The notes under the pieces: generated by a model
The model's input: the letters and a program-made list of their open reading frames with translations, nothing else
Databases searched by the model: none
What the model was told of the DNA's origin: nothing
Program-made: the position numbers and the translations under genes
Shown: positions 16,070 to 23,766 of the stretch, one piece after another
Position numbering within the stretch: the first letter of the stretch is position 1
Layout: each line of letters opens with the position of its first letter
From: Variovorax paradoxus
Lineage (GTDB): Bacteria > Pseudomonadota > Gammaproteobacteria > Burkholderiales > Burkholderiaceae_C
Assembly: GCF_902712855.1 (NCBI RefSeq)
Contig: NZ_LR743507.1
Coordinates: 558,001 to 622,000, forward strand
Length of the DNA: 64,000 nucleotides
Reading direction: 5' to 3'

Positions 16070-16675
16070 ATGGAAATCCTCACCCTGGTGGCACTCGTTG
16101 CCGTCGGCTTCTACATCCTCAAGTCCAGGGAACAGCGCCTGCGCATCGCGCTGCTGGGCAGCCATCTCGGCCGCTACCAGATCGAGCGCCTCATGGAGAG
16201 CCTGACCTCCGGTTACCTGCGCTGCCTGGGCGAGGACGACGCCGAACGCCGCCAGCAGATCTGGCACCTGCTCGACGCCACCGAGGAGAAGATCTCCGCC
16301 CAGCTCGACAGCTTCGCCGCCGAGATGTCGCGCCTGCCCGAACCGCTCACGCGCATGAGCAGGCTGCCCGTGGCCATCCCGCTGATGAACGCCACCGTGC
16401 CCGCCACCACCTTCGACCTGCGCGAGGCCCTGCTGATCCATGCGCGCGGCATCGCTGGCGTGATGCGCAACGACGCCAACCGCACGCCGAAGTCGAAGGC
16501 CTTCACCATGTCGGCCGAGCTGTTCCTGCTGCAGCACACCTGCCACTGGTTCTGCCGCTCGAAGACCGTGGCGTCGGCGCGCATGCTCGCGCGGCACCAG
16601 ACCTCGTACGCGCAATTGCTCGACGCGGTGAGTCCCGAAACTCGCAGCGCCTACGGTGCGCTGACCGGCGGCTGA
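16070..16675 (+). CDS. Conserved membrane-anchored protein of unknown function
   Basis: A 201-residue protein with an N-terminal hydrophobic segment (MEILTLVALVAVGFYIL), then a mostly alpha-helical body (QRLRIALLGSHLGRYQIERLMESLTSGYLRCLGEDDAERRQQIWHLL). The middle part ALLIHARGIAGVMRNDANRTPKSKAFTMSAELFLLQHTCHWFCRSKTVASARML looks constrained and contains an HTCHWFCRS cluster that could bind metal. I do not recognise the family. It follows the mrcA terminator and converges on creC, with 17 bp between their ends. Coding bias and the intact frame support a real gene. Confidence 0.75.
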   Translation: MEILTLVALVAVGFYILKSREQRLRIALLGSHLGRYQIERLMESLTSGYLRCLGEDDAERRQQIWHLLDATEEKISAQLDSFAAEMSRLPEPLTRMSRLPVAIPLMNATVPATTFDLREALLIHARGIAGVMRNDANRTPKSKAFTMSAELFLLQHTCHWFCRSKTVASARMLARHQTSYAQLLDAVSPETRSAYGALTGG

Positions 16676-16692
16676 GGCTTGCGGTCTTACGT

Positions 16693-18147
16693 TCAGTGAT
16701 GTGACGCCGGCAGCAACGGCAACGTGAGCGTCGCCACCGCACCGCCGCGCGACGCGTTGCCCAGCTCGATGCGGCCGCGGTGCAGCGCCGCGATCTCCTT
16801 CACGAACGCCAGCCCGAGCCCCGTGCTCTTCTTCTGGCTGTGCGGCCTGGCGAGCGAATAGAACTTCTGGAAGACCTTCTCGGTCGCGTACTCGGGGATG
16901 CCGGGGCCGTGGTCGCGCACGCTCACGCGCGCGAGCTTCGACGTGGCTTCGAGCGTGAGCAGCACCTCGCTGTCGCGCGGCGAGAAGTCGATGGCGTTGT
17001 CCAGCAGGTTGCTGATGGCGCGGCGCAGCAGGAAAGGGTCGCCTTCGGCGCGCGCACCGTCGCGGATGTTCACCAGCAGCCGGATGTTGCGCTTGGCCGC
17101 GGCAGGCTGCGCGCTGAGCGCGATGTCCTCGATGAGCGGACCCAGCGCCACCGCATCGGTGCGGTCGAGCGTGCGCCGCGTCTCGAGCGCGGTGAGTTCC
17201 ATCATGCGGTCGACGATTTCCTGGATGCGCTGCGTCTCGCGTTCGATGTTGACGAGGAAGCGTTCGCGCTCGGCCTGCGGCATCGACGGTTCCTGCAGCA
17301 GCTCGGCCGCGCCGCGGATCGCCGACAGCGGGCTCTTCACCTCGTGCGTGAAGGTCTGCACGTAGTCGGCGACGTAGTTGCGTCCGGTGAGCGCATCGCG
17401 CATCTCGCTGAAGCCGGTGCGCACGCCGTCGACCGCGCGCCGCGCCATGCGCGACAGGCTCAGGCTGCCCATGCGGTTCTGGGCGCGCACCCACGTCCAG
17501 TAGTCGCGGATCAGCCCGAAGGGCCGCACCAGCCAGATGGAGACGATCAGCGTGAGCAGCAGCAGCGCGAGCGCCGAACCCACGCCGACCCAGATGGTTC
17601 GCCCGCGCGCGTCTTCCACGAACTGGCCGAAGCTTTGTACCGGCTTGCCGACGCTGACCATGCCGACGATCTCGTTGTTCCAGCGGATCGGCGCGCCGAC
17701 GTACATCACCGACGTGCGCGGATCGCCGTCGACGTCGCGCGAGGTGCGCGCGCCGTAGAGCCCGGCGAGCGTGCGGCTGACGTCGCTCCAGTTCGAGTAG
17801 TCGGCGCCGAGGTGCCTGCCGAGCGAATCGAACATCACGCGGCCGCTGCGATCGGTGACGTACACGCGCAGCTCGACGCGGCTCTTGTGCAGGTTGTAGA
17901 TCTGCGCCGAGAACTCGCGCGCGTACACGGTGCGGAACAGCGGCTCGAGCCGTGCGGTGTTGATGGCGCCGGCGATCACGTCCTGCTCGACCAGGCTGGC
18001 CACGAGCTGGGAAGTCTCAACCAGCGATTCTTCCGCCGACTCGCGATAACGCGGGTCGATGTCGGAAACGACGCGGTACAGGAGGAAGGCGATGCCCGCC
18101 GTGTAGATCAGCAGGATGCCGATGAAGATCCGCGTCCGCCGGGTCAC
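16693..18147 (-). CDS. creC: Two-component sensor histidine kinase CreC
   Basis: A 484-residue kinase. Two transmembrane helices (IFIGILLIYTAGIAFLLYRVV and VGVGSALALLLLTLIVSIWLV) frame a periplasmic sensor domain of about 155 residues containing REFSAQIYNLHKSRVELRVYVTDRSG, typical for CreC. A HAMP-like linker follows. The phospho-acceptor His lies in QTFTHEVKSPLSAIRGAAELL, and the ATPase boxes are ISNLLDNAIDFSP (N), RDHGPGIPE (G1) and STGLGLAFVKEI (G2). It phosphorylates CreB in response to envelope stress or metabolic shifts; in Pseudomonas, inhibition of PBP4 is a trigger. It lies downstream of creB, with the interspersed repeat between them. It sits near mrcA, GH3 and creD, which supports an envelope role. 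Confidence 0.92.
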   Translation of the reverse strand: MTRRTRIFIGILLIYTAGIAFLLYRVVSDIDPRYRESAEESLVETSQLVASLVEQDVIAGAINTARLEPLFRTVYAREFSAQIYNLHKSRVELRVYVTDRSGRVMFDSLGRHLGADYSNWSDVSRTLAGLYGARTSRDVDGDPRTSVMYVGAPIRWNNEIVGMVSVGKPVQSFGQFVEDARGRTIWVGVGSALALLLLTLIVSIWLVRPFGLIRDYWTWVRAQNRMGSLSLSRMARRAVDGVRTGFSEMRDALTGRNYVADYVQTFTHEVKSPLSAIRGAAELLQEPSMPQAERERFLVNIERETQRIQEIVDRMMELTALETRRTLDRTDAVALGPLIEDIALSAQPAAAKRNIRLLVNIRDGARAEGDPFLLRRAISNLLDNAIDFSPRDSEVLLTLEATSKLARVSVRDHGPGIPEYATEKVFQKFYSLARPHSQKKSTGLGLAFVKEIAALHRGRIELGNASRGGAVATLTLPLLPASHH

Positions 18148-18156
18148 GGCTTTGCA

Positions 18157-18247
18157 CTCCCCCAGGCTTGCCCACTTCGTGTGGCCTCCCGCCCCCTCGC
18201 CGGGGGCAATACCTGCGGCCCGGCAAAGCCGGTTCCGCGGTATTCCG
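18157..18247 (+). repeat. Interspersed hairpin repeat, copy 1 (creB-creC intergenic)
   Basis: The unit begins CTCCCCCAGGCTT, contains GCCCCCTCGCCGGGGGC and ends in a long hairpin at 18208-18244: AATACC..GCGG..CCGGC, loop AAA, GCCGG..CCGC.GGTATT. The second copy is at 20606-20698 in the same orientation. The outer stem differs in both arms in a compensating way between copies (AATACC/GGTATT here, AACACC/GGTGTT there), showing the fold itself is conserved. Confidence 0.88.
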
Positions 18248-18271
18248 CGAAAAGGCAGGCCTGGACCGACG

Positions 18272-19063
18272 TCATGCCTTCGAGGGCAGCTCTTCGTTCA
18301 GTGCGTAGCCGGTTCCGCGCAGCGTGCGGATCGGCTCGACGTCGGGCGCGATCGCCTTGAGCTTGGCGCGCAAGGTCTTGATGTGCGCATCGACCGTCCG
18401 GTCGAAGCTGTCGCTGGCGTCGTCCCAGACCAGCTGCAGCAGTTCGTCGCGCGTGAAGACGCGCCCGGGCCGCTGCACGAGCAACCTCAGCAGGCCGAAC
18501 TCGTAGCGCGAGAGTTCGAGCAGCCGGCCGTAATAGCGGATCTGCATCCGCTCGTTGTCGAGCAGGAAGGGCAATGCAGGTGCCTGGGAGCCCGCTGGAG
18601 ACGCTGGGGCCGGGTTTTGATGGGGAGCCCCATGGTTGGAGGCTGCGCCCGTTGGTGAGGCTCCTGGCCCGCTTCTGGCGCTGCGCCGCAGGATCGTGCG
18701 CACCCGGGCGACCAGTTCGCGCGGCGAGAACGGCTTGGCGATGTAGTCGTCCGCACCGAGTTCGAGGCCCACCACGCGGTCTATTTCGTCGCTGCGGGCG
18801 GTCAGGAACACCATCGGTACCTCCGGGCCGCCCATCGACTGGTTGAGCGCCTGCAGGCGCTTGAAGAGCTCGAACCCGTTCAGGTCGGGCAAGCCGATGT
18901 CCAGGATGGCCAGCGCGGGTGGTTCCTGCGCGAACTGGGCGATCGCTTCCTCGGCGGTGGCGCACCAGACCGGAATGAATCCGTCGCTCTTCAGGACGTA
19001 CTGCAGCGTGTCGGCGATGCCCGATTCGTCTTCGGCGATCAGGATCCGGGGATTGAAGCTCAT
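18272..19063 (-). CDS. creB: Two-component response regulator CreB
   Basis: A 263-residue OmpR-type regulator. The receiver domain has the acidic pocket EDE near the N-terminus, phospho-acceptor Asp in LAILDIGLPDLNG, TAR in MVFLTARSDE and Lys in YIAKPFSPRELVARV. The C-terminal winged helix reads LLELSRYEFGLLRLLVQRPGRVFTRDELLQLVWDD, then DRTVDAHIKTLRAKL and RGTGYAL. Between them is an alanine/proline-rich linker of about 35 residues (GASPTGAASNHGAPHQNPAPASPAG), longer than in E. coli CreB. The start ATG at 19063 precedes the receiver domain directly. It should bind the TTCAC-N6-TTCAC element found upstream of creD and the VIT/VWA gene. Confidence 0.92.
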   Translation of the reverse strand: MSFNPRILIAEDESGIADTLQYVLKSDGFIPVWCATAEEAIAQFAQEPPALAILDIGLPDLNGFELFKRLQALNQSMGGPEVPMVFLTARSDEIDRVVGLELGADDYIAKPFSPRELVARVRTILRRSARSGPGASPTGAASNHGAPHQNPAPASPAGSQAPALPFLLDNERMQIRYYGRLLELSRYEFGLLRLLVQRPGRVFTRDELLQLVWDDASDSFDRTVDAHIKTLRAKLKAIAPDVEPIRTLRGTGYALNEELPSKA

Positions 19064-19141
19064 CCGCGAATGGTAGCGAGGCGAGCAGGGAAGAAGGAGG
19101 ACGGGAGGACAGGTTCCGTCCAAGGCGCCGGCGCCCGGCGC

Positions 19142-19163
19142 GGCCGTTCGCGGCCTTTTTTTT
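19142..19163 (+). terminator. Short UUCG-loop terminator-like hairpin
   Basis: GGCCG-TTCG-CGGCC at 19142-19155 is followed by eight T at 19156-19163. It stands upstream of creB and points into the candidate origin, so it may insulate the origin from antisense transcription coming out of creB. Confidence 0.65.
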
Positions 19164-19620
19164 CGGGCGCAGCTTTCCCTGTTCCCTATTTCTTATTCTT
19201 CTTATTCAAATTAGTAGTAGTAGATAAGGGTCGCACCCTTCTGTGGACATGCCGCTTTTTTCGTTATGCGACAAGGACTTGTCATGCCGCTGTCACTGTG
19301 CGCAGCCGCGCTTCGGGTTTGTACCCGGCCGATGAACAACATCGGGTAACCCGTCGGCCCTGTGGATAAGCCATGGCTTGTTCAAAAAGTGTCCCCAGAG
19401 TTGTCCTTTGACGCCCCACTGAAAATCTGCGAAAGGCGTTTTTCGGCAAGGGAAATTCATTGCTCAAAAAATGGGCAGACTGTAGATTTGCCTTGTAGAT
19501 CAACCACTTGCATTGCCCCTACACAGCAGTGCCGAGGTTATCCACAGAGTTGCCCAAGGTTTGTGGGGAGAACGCGCAGCGGAACCTTCGGGTCCCTCGC
19601 GCGACCGAACCGGGTCCTTC
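19164..19620. other. Candidate replication origin (oriC-like): AT-rich stretch, TAG trios, DnaA boxes
   Basis: No gene is seen in this interval. From left to right it has an AT-rich block at about 19180-19212 (runs such as CTTATTCTTCTTATTCAAA), four TAG triplets in a row at 19212-19223, a GC palindrome AAGGGT-CGC-ACCCTT at 19226-19240 and a weak DnaA box TGTGGACAT at 19242-19250. Perfect DnaA boxes follow: TGTGGATAA (19361-19369, minus orientation) and TTATCCACA (19538-19546, plus orientation). The order of unwinding region, DnaA-trio, GC cluster and DnaA box matches the basal unwinding system described for bacterial origins. Base composition is clearly lower in GC than the surroundings. dnaA is not adjacent, so it could instead be a DnaA-titrating or DnaA-regulated locus. 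Confidence 0.6.
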
Positions 19621-20598
19621 ATGTTGCGAAATTTCGTACAAATGACACCTTCAGAAACAAAGTCGATAGTTACCCTGTCCCTGCTGGCTGCCTTTGTCGA
19701 TGGCGAGAAGCACGAGCGCGAGCGGGCGGAGATCAAGCGCATCGCGGAAGGCCTGTCGCAGGCCGACGGGCTGAACCTGCCGACGCTCTACCAGGACGTG
19801 CTGATGAAGCGGGTTTCGCTGGCGTCGGTGGCCGGCGAGCTCAAGAGTGCCGAGGCGCGGCAGCTGGCTTATGAGATGGCGGTGTGCGTCTGCGACGCGG
19901 ACGGCACCCAGTCCGAGGCGGAGCGGATGTTCCTGGCGGACGTGCGCACCTCGCTCGGGCTGGACGCATCGGCGGCCGGCTTTTCGCAGCAGGCCGAGGA
20001 AATTGCCGCGGTGCCGATGGCCGCAGCGGCCGGAACCGCCGTGGCGGCGGGCGCTGCGTCAGGCGTGGCGACGAATGCGCCCGATGCCGCCGAGTTGGAC
20101 AAATCGATCCTCAACGCCGCCATCCTCAACGGCGCGCTCGAGCTGCTGCCCGAGACGCTGTCGACCATGGCGATCATTCCGTTGCAGATGAAACTGGTCT
20201 ATCGCATCGGGCAGGCCCATGGGTACCAGCTCGACAGCGGCCACATCAAGGACTTCCTGGCGACGGTGGGCGTGGGCCTGACTTCGCAGTATCTGGAGCA
20301 GGCCGGGCGCAAGCTGCTGGGCGGGCTGCTCGGCAAGGTCGGCGGCGGCCTGTTGCGCGGGCTGGGCAACCAGGCCGTGAGCTCGGGGATGAGCTTTGCG
20401 TCGACCTACGCGCTGGGCCACGTCGCCAAGCGCTACTACGCCGGCGGCCGGACGCTCTCCACGCAGATGCTGAAGGACGCGTTTGCCGGCGTGGTCAAGG
20501 AAGGGCAGGGCCTGCAGGCGCAGTACCTGCCGGCCATCCAGGAAAAGGCCCGCACGCTGGATGCGGGCAAGGTACTTTCGCTGGTAAGAGGCGCCTGA
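19621..20598 (+). CDS. TerB-like / DUF697-like protein
   Basis: A 325-residue protein. The N-terminal 130 residues resemble the TerB/YebE helical fold: TLSLLAAFVDGEKHERERAEIKRIAEGLSQ and AVCVCDADGTQSEAERMFLADVRTSLG, with the acidic DG-containing repeat. An alanine-rich linker follows. The C-terminal half (GALELLPETLSTMAIIPLQMKLVYRIGQAHGY, then IKDFLATVGVGLTSQYLEQAGRKLLGGLLGKVGGG) resembles DUF697-type glycine-rich membrane-associated segments. Function is unknown; TerB relatives are linked to metal sensing and stress. The start may be 19621 or the later ATG at 19642; neither has a clear ribosome binding site. It directly follows the candidate origin. Confidence 0.78.
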   Translation: MLRNFVQMTPSETKSIVTLSLLAAFVDGEKHERERAEIKRIAEGLSQADGLNLPTLYQDVLMKRVSLASVAGELKSAEARQLAYEMAVCVCDADGTQSEAERMFLADVRTSLGLDASAAGFSQQAEEIAAVPMAAAAGTAVAAGAASGVATNAPDAAELDKSILNAAILNGALELLPETLSTMAIIPLQMKLVYRIGQAHGYQLDSGHIKDFLATVGVGLTSQYLEQAGRKLLGGLLGKVGGGLLRGLGNQAVSSGMSFASTYALGHVAKRYYAGGRTLSTQMLKDAFAGVVKEGQGLQAQYLPAIQEKARTLDAGKVLSLVRGA

Positions 20599-20605
20599 AA
20601 CAGTT

Positions 20606-20698
20606 CTCCCCCAGGCTTCGCGCACCGCGTGTCGCTTCTCCAACCCCCTCACCGGGGGCAACACCAGCGGCCCGGCAAAGCCGGTTCCGCGGTGTTTC
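20606..20698 (+). repeat. Interspersed hairpin repeat, copy 2
   Basis: Same family as 18157-18247. It begins CTCCCCCAGGCTT, contains CCCCCTCACCGGGGG, and its hairpin at 20660-20696 reads AACACC..GCGG..CCGGC, loop AAA, GCCGG..CCGC.GGTGTT. It lies 7 bp after the TerB-like stop, between convergent genes, so it could act as a terminator or RNA-processing site. Confidence 0.88.
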
Positions 20699-20714
20699 GG
20701 GACGAGAGAACTGG

Positions 20715-21134
20715 CTAAACCTTGCTCAGATCGTCGAGGATCGGGCAATCGGGCCGCGCATCGCCGTGACAGCAATGCACGAGGTGCGCGAGCGTGTTGC
20801 GCATCGACTGCATGTCCGCGATGCGCTGCTCCAGTTCGCCGAGATGCTTCTGTGCAATCCGCTTGACGCTCGAACTTGCGCGCCGGCGGTTGTGCCAGAG
20901 GCCCACCAACTCGGCGATTTCGTCCATCGAGAAGCCGAGGTCGCGTGAGCGCTTGATGAAGCGCAGCGTGTGCACGTCGGCCTCGCCGTACTGGCGGTAG
21001 CCGCTCTCGGTGCGCGCCACAGCCGGCAGCAGGCCCAGCCCCTCGTAGTGCCGGACCATGCGGGCAGACACGCCGGAGCGCTGTGCCGCTTCGCCGATGG
21101 CGACCGGGGCGGACTGCGCGGCGTTCACGGTCAC
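20715..21134 (-). CDS. cueR: MerR family copper-responsive regulator (CueR-like)
   Basis: A 139-residue regulator with the MerR winged helix at the N-terminus (IGEAAQRSGVSARMVRHYEGLGLLPAVARTESGYRQYGEADVHTLRFIKRSRDLGFSMDEI), a long dimerisation helix and a C-terminal metal-binding part with CCHGDARPDCPI. The two cysteines in that loop fit CueR-type Cu(I) sensing. It starts with GTG at 21134, which overlaps the copZ stop (GTGA), so it is made from the copZ-cueR transcript. It should bind the two spacer-embedded operators in the copZ-copA intergenic region. Confidence 0.9.
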   Translation of the reverse strand: MTVNAAQSAPVAIGEAAQRSGVSARMVRHYEGLGLLPAVARTESGYRQYGEADVHTLRFIKRSRDLGFSMDEIAELVGLWHNRRRASSSVKRIAQKHLGELEQRIADMQSMRNTLAHLVHCCHGDARPDCPILDDLSKV

Positions 21135-21325
21135 TGGACCGCGTAGCCGGCGTTCTCGATCGCCGCCACGATGTCCTTGCGCGGCTGCGCGCTCAGCACG
21201 TCGACATGGCCGGTCTCGAGATCGACCGTGACCTGTGCTTCGGGGTCCACCGTCTGCACTGCATTCTGCACCGCGCTCACGCAGTGGCCGCAGCTCATGC
21301 CCGTCACCTGGAATTTCTGGCTCAT
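21131..21325 (-). CDS. copZ: Copper chaperone (heavy-metal-associated domain)
   Basis: A 64-residue HMA-domain protein. The metal motif is GMSCGHC near residues 9-15, followed by VSAVQNAVQTVDPEAQVTVDLETGHVDV and ending in IENAGYAVQ, a complete ferredoxin-like HMA fold. It should carry Cu(I) in the cytoplasm to the CopA ATPase. The ribosome binding site AAGGAG precedes the ATG by 7 nt. It is the first gene of copZ-cueR, divergent from copA. Confidence 0.93.
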   Translation of the reverse strand: MSQKFQVTGMSCGHCVSAVQNAVQTVDPEAQVTVDLETGHVDVLSAQPRKDIVAAIENAGYAVQ

Positions 21326-21383
21326 CGTGTCGCTCCTTGGAATAAGACCGTTGAAGAAGGGTTGGAATTTTCGAGGCGAGGCA

Positions 21384-21414
21384 AGTTTGAACTTTCACAC
21401 GATGTCAATGTCCA
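21384..21414 (-). promoter_or_regulatory. MerR-type promoter for copZ-cueR with 19-bp spacer
   Basis: On the minus strand: -35 TGGACA (21414-21409), 19-bp spacer TTGACATCGTGTGAAAGTT, -10 CAAACT (21389-21384). The over-long spacer is the mark of promoters activated by MerR-family proteins. The spacer holds the imperfect dyad TTGACA-TCG-TGTGAA and matches the copA promoter spacer at 14 of 19 positions in the same register. Confidence 0.7.
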
Positions 21415-21439
21415 GTGCAGGGACACTAGAAACCCCTGC

Positions 21440-21470
21440 TTGACCTTGCCACCGTGTGAAGCCTTAGCCT
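21440..21470 (+). promoter_or_regulatory. MerR-type promoter for copA with 19-bp spacer
   Basis: -35 TTGACC (21440-21445), 19-bp spacer TTGCCACCGTGTGAAGCCT, -10 TAGCCT (21465-21470). The operator TTGCCA-CCG-TGTGAA lies in the spacer, as expected for CueR. Seven bases after the -10 is the copA ATG at 21477, so the transcript may be leaderless. Confidence 0.78.
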
Positions 21471-21476
21471 TCACCC

Positions 21477-23747
21477 ATGGACAACTTGCAGCAGACTCCC
21501 ACCGCGCCCGGCAGGCTCGCCGCGCTCGACCTCTCCGTCGGCGGCATGACCTGCGCCTCGTGCGTCATGCGCGTCGAACGTGCCTTGAAGAACGTGCCCG
21601 GCGTGCAGGACGTGAGCGTGAACCTGGCGACGGAGTCCGCCCGTGTGGTGCCCGCCGCCGGTGCCGCCGGCGAAGGTCTCGACGCGCTCGACGTGCGCCT
21701 GCGTCGCGCAGTCCGGTCGGCCGGCTATGAGCCGCGCGCCGCGAGCACGCCTGCCGACGATGCCGCAGCGCTGTCGCCGTGGCATGGCTTCGGTCCCGTG
21801 GCCGTCGGCCTGGCACTGTCGATCCCGCTGCTGGCGCCGATGCTCGGCGACCCGTTCGGACAGGACTGGATGCTGCCGCCCTGGGTGCAACTGGTGCTGG
21901 CCCTGCCGGTGCAGTTCTGGCTCGGCGCGCGCTTCTACCGCGCCGGCTGGCATGCGGCGAAGGCCCGCACTGGCAACATGGATCTGCTGGTGGCGCTCGG
22001 CACCAGCGCGGCCTTCGGGTTGTCGCTGTGGCTGTGGTGGCGCGCCGCCACCGGCGAGCATGCGGGGCATGGCGCCGTGCCGCACCTCTACTTCGAAGCC
22101 TCGTCGGTGGTGATCACGCTGGTGCTGCTCGGCAAGTGGCTCGAGGCGCGCGCCAAGCGCCAGGCCACGTCGGCCATCCGCGCCCTGCAGCAGCTTCGTC
22201 CGGAGATCGCGCACCTCGTGGGCTTGCGCGGCAAGGAAAGCGACGTGCCGCTGGCCGAGGTGATGGTGGGCGACCGCCTCGCGGTGCGCCCCGGCGAGCG
22301 CGTGCCGGCGGATGCCGTGGTGCTCGAGGGCCAGTCGGAGGTCGACGAATCGATGCTCACCGGCGAGCCGCTGCCCGTGGCGAAGGAGCCCGGCGATGCG
22401 CTGACCGGCGGTGCGGTGAACGGCGACGGCCGCATGGTCGTGGAGGTGCGCGCGGTCGGCGCCGAGAGCGTGCTGGCGCGCATCGTCCGGCTGGTCGAGG
22501 ACGCCCAGGCCGCGAAGGCGCCGATCCAGCGGCTGGTCGACAAGGTGGCGGCGGTGTTCGTGCCTGTGGTGCTGGTGATCGCGCTGGTCACGCTGGCAGG
22601 CTGGCTGGCCGCAGGGGCCGGCATCGAGACCGCGTTGATCCATGCGGTGGCGGTGCTCGTCATCGCCTGCCCCTGCGCACTGGGCCTGGCCACGCCGGTC
22701 GCGGTGATGGCGGGCACGGGCGTGGCGGCGCGCCACGGCATCCTGATCAAGGACGCGCGCGCACTGGAGATCGCGCACCGCGTGGACACGGTCGCGTTCG
22801 ACAAGACCGGCACCCTTACCGTCGGCCGCCCGGTGCTCACGGCGCTGGTGCCGGTGGCCGGTGCTTCGGCCGACGAAGACGAACTGCTGGCCACCGCCGC
22901 CAGCCTGCAAAGCGGCAGCGAACATCCGCTTGCCAGGGCGGTGCTGTCGGCCGCGGCGCAGCGCAACCTGCAGGTGCCCGCGCTGGGCGTGATGCAGGCA
23001 TGGCCGGGGCGCGGCGTGCGAGGCGACGTTGCCGGCACGCACTGGGCGATTGCCAGCCTGCGCTGGTGCCGCGAGCTCGACGCATCGCCCGATGGCGACG
23101 AAGTCGATCGCCTGCAGTCGCAGGGCGCGACGGTGTCGGCGCTGCTGCGCTTCGACGACGCAGGTGCCGCGCATGTGCAGGCGTTGCTGGCCTTCGCCGA
23201 CGAGCCCAAGCCGCAGGCCGCCGAAGCGGTGCGCGCATTGCGCGCGCGCGGGCTGCGCGTGGTGATGATCTCGGGCGACAACCTGCGCGCTGCGCAGGCG
23301 ATGGCGGCGCGCCTGGGCATCGATGCCGGCGACGTGCGGGCCGACGTGCTGCCGGCCGACAAGGCGGCGCAGGTCGGCGCATTGCGGAAGAACGGGTACA
23401 TCGTCGCGATGGTCGGCGACGGCGCCAACGACGCGCCGGCGCTGGCCGCGGCCGATGTGGGCATCGCGATGGCGCCTTCGGGCGGCGGCACCGACGTGGC
23501 GATGGAAGCGGCAGGCATCACGCTGATGCGCGGCGACCTGGCACTGGTGGCGCAGGCCTTCGACCTGTCGGCGCGCACTGTGGCGAAGATCCGGCAGAAC
23601 CTGTTCTGGGCCTTTGCCTACAACGTGGCCGGCATTCCGCTCGCCGCCTTCGGCCTGTTGAGTCCGGTGGTGGCCGGTGCGGCGATGGCCTTGTCGAGCG
23701 TGAGCGTGATGGCCAACGCGCTGCTGCTGCGGCGCTGGAAGCCCTGA
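21477..23747 (+). CDS. copA: Copper-exporting P1B-type ATPase
   Basis: A 756-residue heavy-metal ATPase. One N-terminal metal domain carries GGMTCASC. Membrane helices follow, with the ion-binding motif CPC in VIACPCALGLATPVAVM. The actuator motif is TGE (SMLTGEPLPV), the phosphorylation site DKTGT (AFDKTGTLTVGRP), then the SEHPLA His motif, MISGDN and the hinge VGDGANDAPALAAADVGIAM. It pumps Cu(I) from cytoplasm to periplasm. No ribosome binding site precedes the ATG, in line with the predicted leaderless start. It is divergent from copZ-cueR and ends 19 bp from the convergent GNAT gene. Confidence 0.96.
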   Translation: MDNLQQTPTAPGRLAALDLSVGGMTCASCVMRVERALKNVPGVQDVSVNLATESARVVPAAGAAGEGLDALDVRLRRAVRSAGYEPRAASTPADDAAALSPWHGFGPVAVGLALSIPLLAPMLGDPFGQDWMLPPWVQLVLALPVQFWLGARFYRAGWHAAKARTGNMDLLVALGTSAAFGLSLWLWWRAATGEHAGHGAVPHLYFEASSVVITLVLLGKWLEARAKRQATSAIRALQQLRPEIAHLVGLRGKESDVPLAEVMVGDRLAVRPGERVPADAVVLEGQSEVDESMLTGEPLPVAKEPGDALTGGAVNGDGRMVVEVRAVGAESVLARIVRLVEDAQAAKAPIQRLVDKVAAVFVPVVLVIALVTLAGWLAAGAGIETALIHAVAVLVIACPCALGLATPVAVMAGTGVAARHGILIKDARALEIAHRVDTVAFDKTGTLTVGRPVLTALVPVAGASADEDELLATAASLQSGSEHPLARAVLSAAAQRNLQVPALGVMQAWPGRGVRGDVAGTHWAIASLRWCRELDASPDGDEVDRLQSQGATVSALLRFDDAGAAHVQALLAFADEPKPQAAEAVRALRARGLRVVMISGDNLRAAQAMAARLGIDAGDVRADVLPADKAAQVGALRKNGYIVAMVGDGANDAPALAAADVGIAMAPSGGGTDVAMEAAGITLMRGDLALVAQAFDLSARTVAKIRQNLFWAFAYNVAGIPLAAFGLLSPVVAGAAMALSSVSVMANALLLRRWKP

Positions 23748-23766
23748 CTCTGCCCGCGCGGTTTCC

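Noticed and set aside
13574..17494. 1306-codon open frame on the minus strand opposite mrcA
   Set aside because: It mirrors the GC-rich third positions of mrcA and shows no domain; the plus-strand PBP1A is certain.
19513..19620. N-terminal extension of the TerB-like protein into the origin-like region
   Set aside because: The extra 36 residues overlap the DnaA box and do not resemble the family.
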